From Pandoraea iniqua (GTDB lineage Bacteria > Pseudomonadota > Gammaproteobacteria > Burkholderiales > Burkholderiaceae), in contig NZ_CABPSF010000004.1 of the NCBI RefSeq assembly GCF_902459685.1, forward strand, positions 310,001 to 374,000: a stretch of 64,000 bases of DNA. Direction: 5' to 3'. Shown one piece after another: positions 61,728 through 64,000 of the stretch; position 1 is the stretch's first letter, and the number at the start of each line of letters is the position of its first letter. A program made the translations under genes and the position numbers. The notes beneath the pieces were generated by a model. It was not told the DNA's origin. It saw only the letters and a program-made list of their open reading frames with translations, and searched no databases.

Positions 61728-62921
61728 TTATTCGATGGGTGCGCGCTGCGCGTCGGGTGCGGCGGCGCCGGTGGCTCGTGTCGCGAGGGCGGCACTGCGC
61801 AGATGGGCGGGTACGAGGACCCGGCCTTCCATGATTCGTCGCGCCGTGCGCAGAATGGCCGTCGACCGGACATCCCCGTTGTGCGGATCGATGTCGGCTT
61901 CGACGCGCATGACGCCGGATGGGTGATGAATGTCGATGGCGCCACTGGCGTGGCCGGTCGTGACGTCAGCGGCGCGCGTTGCCGCGTGCGCCACGGTGCC
62001 TGAGAGGCAGGCGGCTGCGGCGAGTGCCATCGCGGACGTCACCGGCGCGGCGCGATGTGGCTGATCGCAGGAATAGAATCGGGCGCGAACACCCGTCTGC
62101 GACCCCTCAGGGCGCGACACCAGCACGACATCGGGCACGTTCTTGTAAGTGCTGCGCGCTTCGTCCCATGTCTTCGCGCAGCCCATCGCGATGGCGGCGG
62201 CACACCGCAGGTCGGCCAATCGGTGTGTGATATCCGCCCGCGCGCTCAGAGCCCCGTAAGTCTCGTCGCCAGTCAGGCAGAAATCGCTAGCGTCCGCGAT
62301 CACACAAGGAATGCTGACGTCGATCAGCGTTGCCGCAAGCGTTTGACCGTCGGGCAAGCGAATCTCATCCACAAGCCGCCCCGTCGGAAATGTGTCGCCG
62401 ACCATCGACCCGCCCGGGTGCTCGAACGTCAGGGAAATGGGGGCGCCTTTGCCGGCGACGCCGGAGATGGCGATGAACGATCGCGTCGCAGCGTCGTTGT
62501 CGAATCGCGCGACGATGCGGGTGTTCGTGTTCTCGTTGAAGATGCGCACAGTCGTCTCGCCATGGCCCGGCAGTACCCAGCCTTCATCGACGGCGTAGGG
62601 ACCTACGGCCGACGAGATGTTGCCGCAGTTGGCACCGAGCAGGACATCGCCGGACTTCGGGTCGATCTGGGCGAAAAAGTAGTCCACATCGATGCCGTCT
62701 CTCTTCGAGGGAGAGAGCACGGCGATCTTCGACAGCGACGTGATACCGCCCCCCAAGCCGTCGAGCTGTTTGCTTTCAGGGTCCGGGCTGCCCAGCACGG
62801 CACGAAAGATTTCGGGCCACGTGTCTCTGTCTACCGGGAGGTCATCCCGTTTGAAGATCACGGCTCGGCTGGTGCCGCCGCGCACATAAACCGCCGGAAT
62901 GGCGAGGTCACCGGGGTGCAT
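61728..62921 (-). CDS. PrpF-family isomerase
   Basis: A 397-aa protein of the PrpF family (diaminopimelate-epimerase fold). Known members are 2-methylaconitate cis-trans isomerase, 4-oxalomesaconate tautomerase (GalD) and methylitaconate delta-isomerase. VYVRGGTSRAVIFKRDDLP (residues 11-29), TSLSKIAVLSPSKRDG, GANCGNISSAVGPYAVDEGWV and DFCLTGDE match the family. C99 in ANCGN and K65 are candidate catalytic residues. GGAGG precedes the ATG at 62921. It overlaps the upstream OCD gene by 14 bases. No prpBC or methylcitrate genes are near, so a role in another pathway is likely. Confidence 0.87.
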   Translation of the reverse strand: MHPGDLAIPAVYVRGGTSRAVIFKRDDLPVDRDTWPEIFRAVLGSPDPESKQLDGLGGGITSLSKIAVLSPSKRDGIDVDYFFAQIDPKSGDVLLGANCGNISSAVGPYAVDEGWVLPGHGETTVRIFNENTNTRIVARFDNDAATRSFIAISGVAGKGAPISLTFEHPGGSMVGDTFPTGRLVDEIRLPDGQTLAATLIDVSIPCVIADASDFCLTGDETYGALSARADITHRLADLRCAAAIAMGCAKTWDEARSTYKNVPDVVLVSRPEGSQTGVRARFYSCDQPHRAAPVTSAMALAAAACLSGTVAHAATRAADVTTGHASGAIDIHHPSGVMRVEADIDPHNGDVRSTAILRTARRIMEGRVLVPAHLRSAALATRATGAAAPDAQRAPIE

Positions 62922-63876
62922 GGAGATCCTCCCGAAGCGGTGCGTGCGCCGAAAGCCCGGCAGACCCGGCAATACGTTGGTAGGCGAGTCCCGCGATGGC
63001 GACGTCCTCAAGGCCGACGCCGACCGACTTGTAGACGACGATGCCGTGATGTCCCGGCGCTGGGGCATCGGGAGGCATCGCCAACGCGTCGGCAAGCTCG
63101 ATGAGCTTCTCGTCCGGAAGGGCTGCCTTCGCCGCCAGAATGATGTCGCCGGCTTCGCTTGTCGCTTGGGGTTTCCACTCGACCACGACTCGTGACGCCC
63201 GCGAGAGGGTTGCGTCGTTCAACTCCCGCGTCGTGGGCAGGCTTGAGCCGATGGCGGCCACGAACGCGTTGGGTTTCAGCCAGTCGCCATCGAACAAGGG
63301 CGACGTCGAACGAGATGCCGTCACCACGATGTCGGCTTGCTCGACGGCCGCTTGCGGCGTCGCGATGTGCACCGGCACGTCGCAAGCGATGGCGAGTGCC
63401 TCGACTGCCGCTGCCGACACGTACGGGTCGTGAAGCAGAATCTGCTCGATCGGAAAAGCGCGCGAGAGCTGAATCGCGTGTTGCTGCCCCTGAGTGCCGG
63501 CGCCGAAGAGGGCGAGGGTCGCCGAGCCGGGAATCGCGAACGGCTTTGCCGCGATAACGGAACACGCCGCCGTGCGTAAGCGCGTGATCGCATTGGCATC
63601 GAGAACGGCGAGCGGCTTACCGTCAAGCGCCGAGAACAGAACGATGACGAACGAGAACTGGCCCGAAATCGTTGTGTAGACCTTGGCGCCGACCACGTTC
63701 TGGGTCGGAATCACCGCCCCGAGCGTCGACAACTTGACGCCGTTCGCCTGCGTGCGCACACGCGCCTGCATGGCCGCGTCGCCACGGCCGAACGCGAGAA
63801 AGCTCTCGCGCAACGTGGCCTGCGCGTCCTCCGCTGTGACGTGCCTGTCTATCAATTCATCTGTGATGTGGAGCAT
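62908..63876 (-). CDS. Ornithine cyclodeaminase / mu-crystallin family reductase
   Basis: A 322-aa NAD(P)-dependent enzyme. The dinucleotide motif is ALFGAGTQGQQHAIQL, and VKLSTLGAVIPTQNVVGAKVYTT and DILVVTASRS-like blocks (ADIVVTASRSTSP) follow the family. True ornithine cyclodeaminase is only one member; others reduce cyclic or acyclic imines such as pyrroline-2-carboxylate, ketimines or iminosuccinate. AAGGAA precedes the ATG at 63876. It is the first gene of an operon with the PrpF isomerase and the dicarboxylate symporter. Substrate unknown, likely an acidic imino acid. Confidence 0.85.
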   Translation of the reverse strand: MLHITDELIDRHVTAEDAQATLRESFLAFGRGDAAMQARVRTQANGVKLSTLGAVIPTQNVVGAKVYTTISGQFSFVIVLFSALDGKPLAVLDANAITRLRTAACSVIAAKPFAIPGSATLALFGAGTQGQQHAIQLSRAFPIEQILLHDPYVSAAAVEALAIACDVPVHIATPQAAVEQADIVVTASRSTSPLFDGDWLKPNAFVAAIGSSLPTTRELNDATLSRASRVVVEWKPQATSEAGDIILAAKAALPDEKLIELADALAMPPDAPAPGHHGIVVYKSVGVGLEDVAIAGLAYQRIAGSAGLSAHAPLREDLHAPR

Positions 63877-63957
63877 CCGTTTGTTCCTTGTTTGGGATCG
63901 CATCGACCTGTCGATGTGAATCCTGTATCCGGGATGCAGAATGATCCGCGATCTTGT

Positions 63958-63974
63958 GATTGTCAAGAAGACAA
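63958..63974. promoter_or_regulatory. Palindrome TTGTC-N5-GACAA overlapping a -35 box
   Basis: A perfect 5-base-arm palindrome at 63960-63974. On the minus strand it contains TTGACA as a possible -35 (63966-63961) for the OCD operon. TTGTC/GACAA arms are common in FCD-type GntR operators, so such a regulator may be encoded beyond the right edge. Confidence 0.45.
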
Positions 63975-64000
63975 AAATCAATGACCGTCCGGGGGAGGCT

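Noticed and set aside
61728-62921. Methylcitrate-cycle prpF with acnB as a propionate locus
   Set aside because: acnB is 26 kb away on its own promoter and no prpB, prpC or prpR lies in the window.
1-64000. CRISPR arrays, tRNA/rRNA genes, prophage or insertion sequences
   Set aside because: I saw no regularly spaced repeats, tRNA-like clovers, transposase or integrase products, or terminal inverted repeats with target duplications.

Overview
This is a GC-rich (low-to-mid 60s percent by eye), densely coded chromosomal window. Gene content suggests a Burkholderiales betaproteobacterium of the Pandoraea/Burkholderia/Cupriavidus type: a cyanide-insensitive bd oxidase with a DUF2474 subunit, AcnB, a three-gene pntAA/pntAB/pntB transhydrogenase, many LysR regulators and several aromatic or organic-acid catabolic cassettes. 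The genus is an inference. I saw no tRNA, rRNA, CRISPR array, phage or insertion sequence.

Layout. 0-8.5 kb: start of an efflux membrane fusion protein, folE, a YbhB/YbcL protein, the cioAB operon, a DUF1345 membrane protein, a CPBP protease fused to a helical periplasmic domain, and an unknown membrane protein. 8.5-13.2 kb: a nitrate/nitrite-porter-like MFS transporter preceded by a terminator-like hairpin, a GcvA-type LysR, a class II aldolase and an ICL/PEP-mutase family protein. 13.6-18.6 kb: cytochrome b561, glycosyltransferase 2 and TPR lipoprotein in a row, tRNA 2-selenouridine synthase, and two lipoproteins. 19-27 kb: regulator/target pairs, including a TetR/SDR pair with three copies of one palindromic operator.

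27.5-33.3 kb: LysR, two-subunit aconitase-family hydro-lyase, HMG/CHA-type aldolase, aminotransferase and a glutamate-type binding protein. Together these could degrade a gamma-substituted glutamate to pyruvate (hypothesis). 33.4-36 kb: acnB. 36.2-42.5 kb: AraC regulator and MHS transporter beside a flavoprotein/iron-sulfur/CCG-protein cassette built like class E (SdhABE/MfrABE) succinate-fumarate oxidoreductases, but with diverged active-site motifs. 42.5-45.6 kb: DUF1059 protein, BBE-type flavin oxidase and a DUF900 lipoprotein hydrolase.

45.6-55.3 kb: a TetR-controlled catabolic operon (hydrolase, VOC protein, 85-aa orphan, aryl-acid ligase, 4HBT thioesterase, maleate isomerase, FAD monooxygenase, aromatic-acid MFS permease) followed by a GntR regulator. 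The logic is activation of an aromatic acid to its CoA ester, ring hydroxylation, thioester release, ring opening and conversion of maleate to fumarate. It resembles salicylate degradation through salicylyl-CoA and gentisate, but no cupin gentisate dioxygenase is present. 55.4-63.9 kb (all minus strand): an ornithine-cyclodeaminase-family reductase, a PrpF-family isomerase and a dicarboxylate symporter, then tam, gst, a RidA-like gene and the pnt transhydrogenase genes.

The best candidates for undescribed systems are the 28-33 kb, 38-42 kb and 46-55 kb cassettes.
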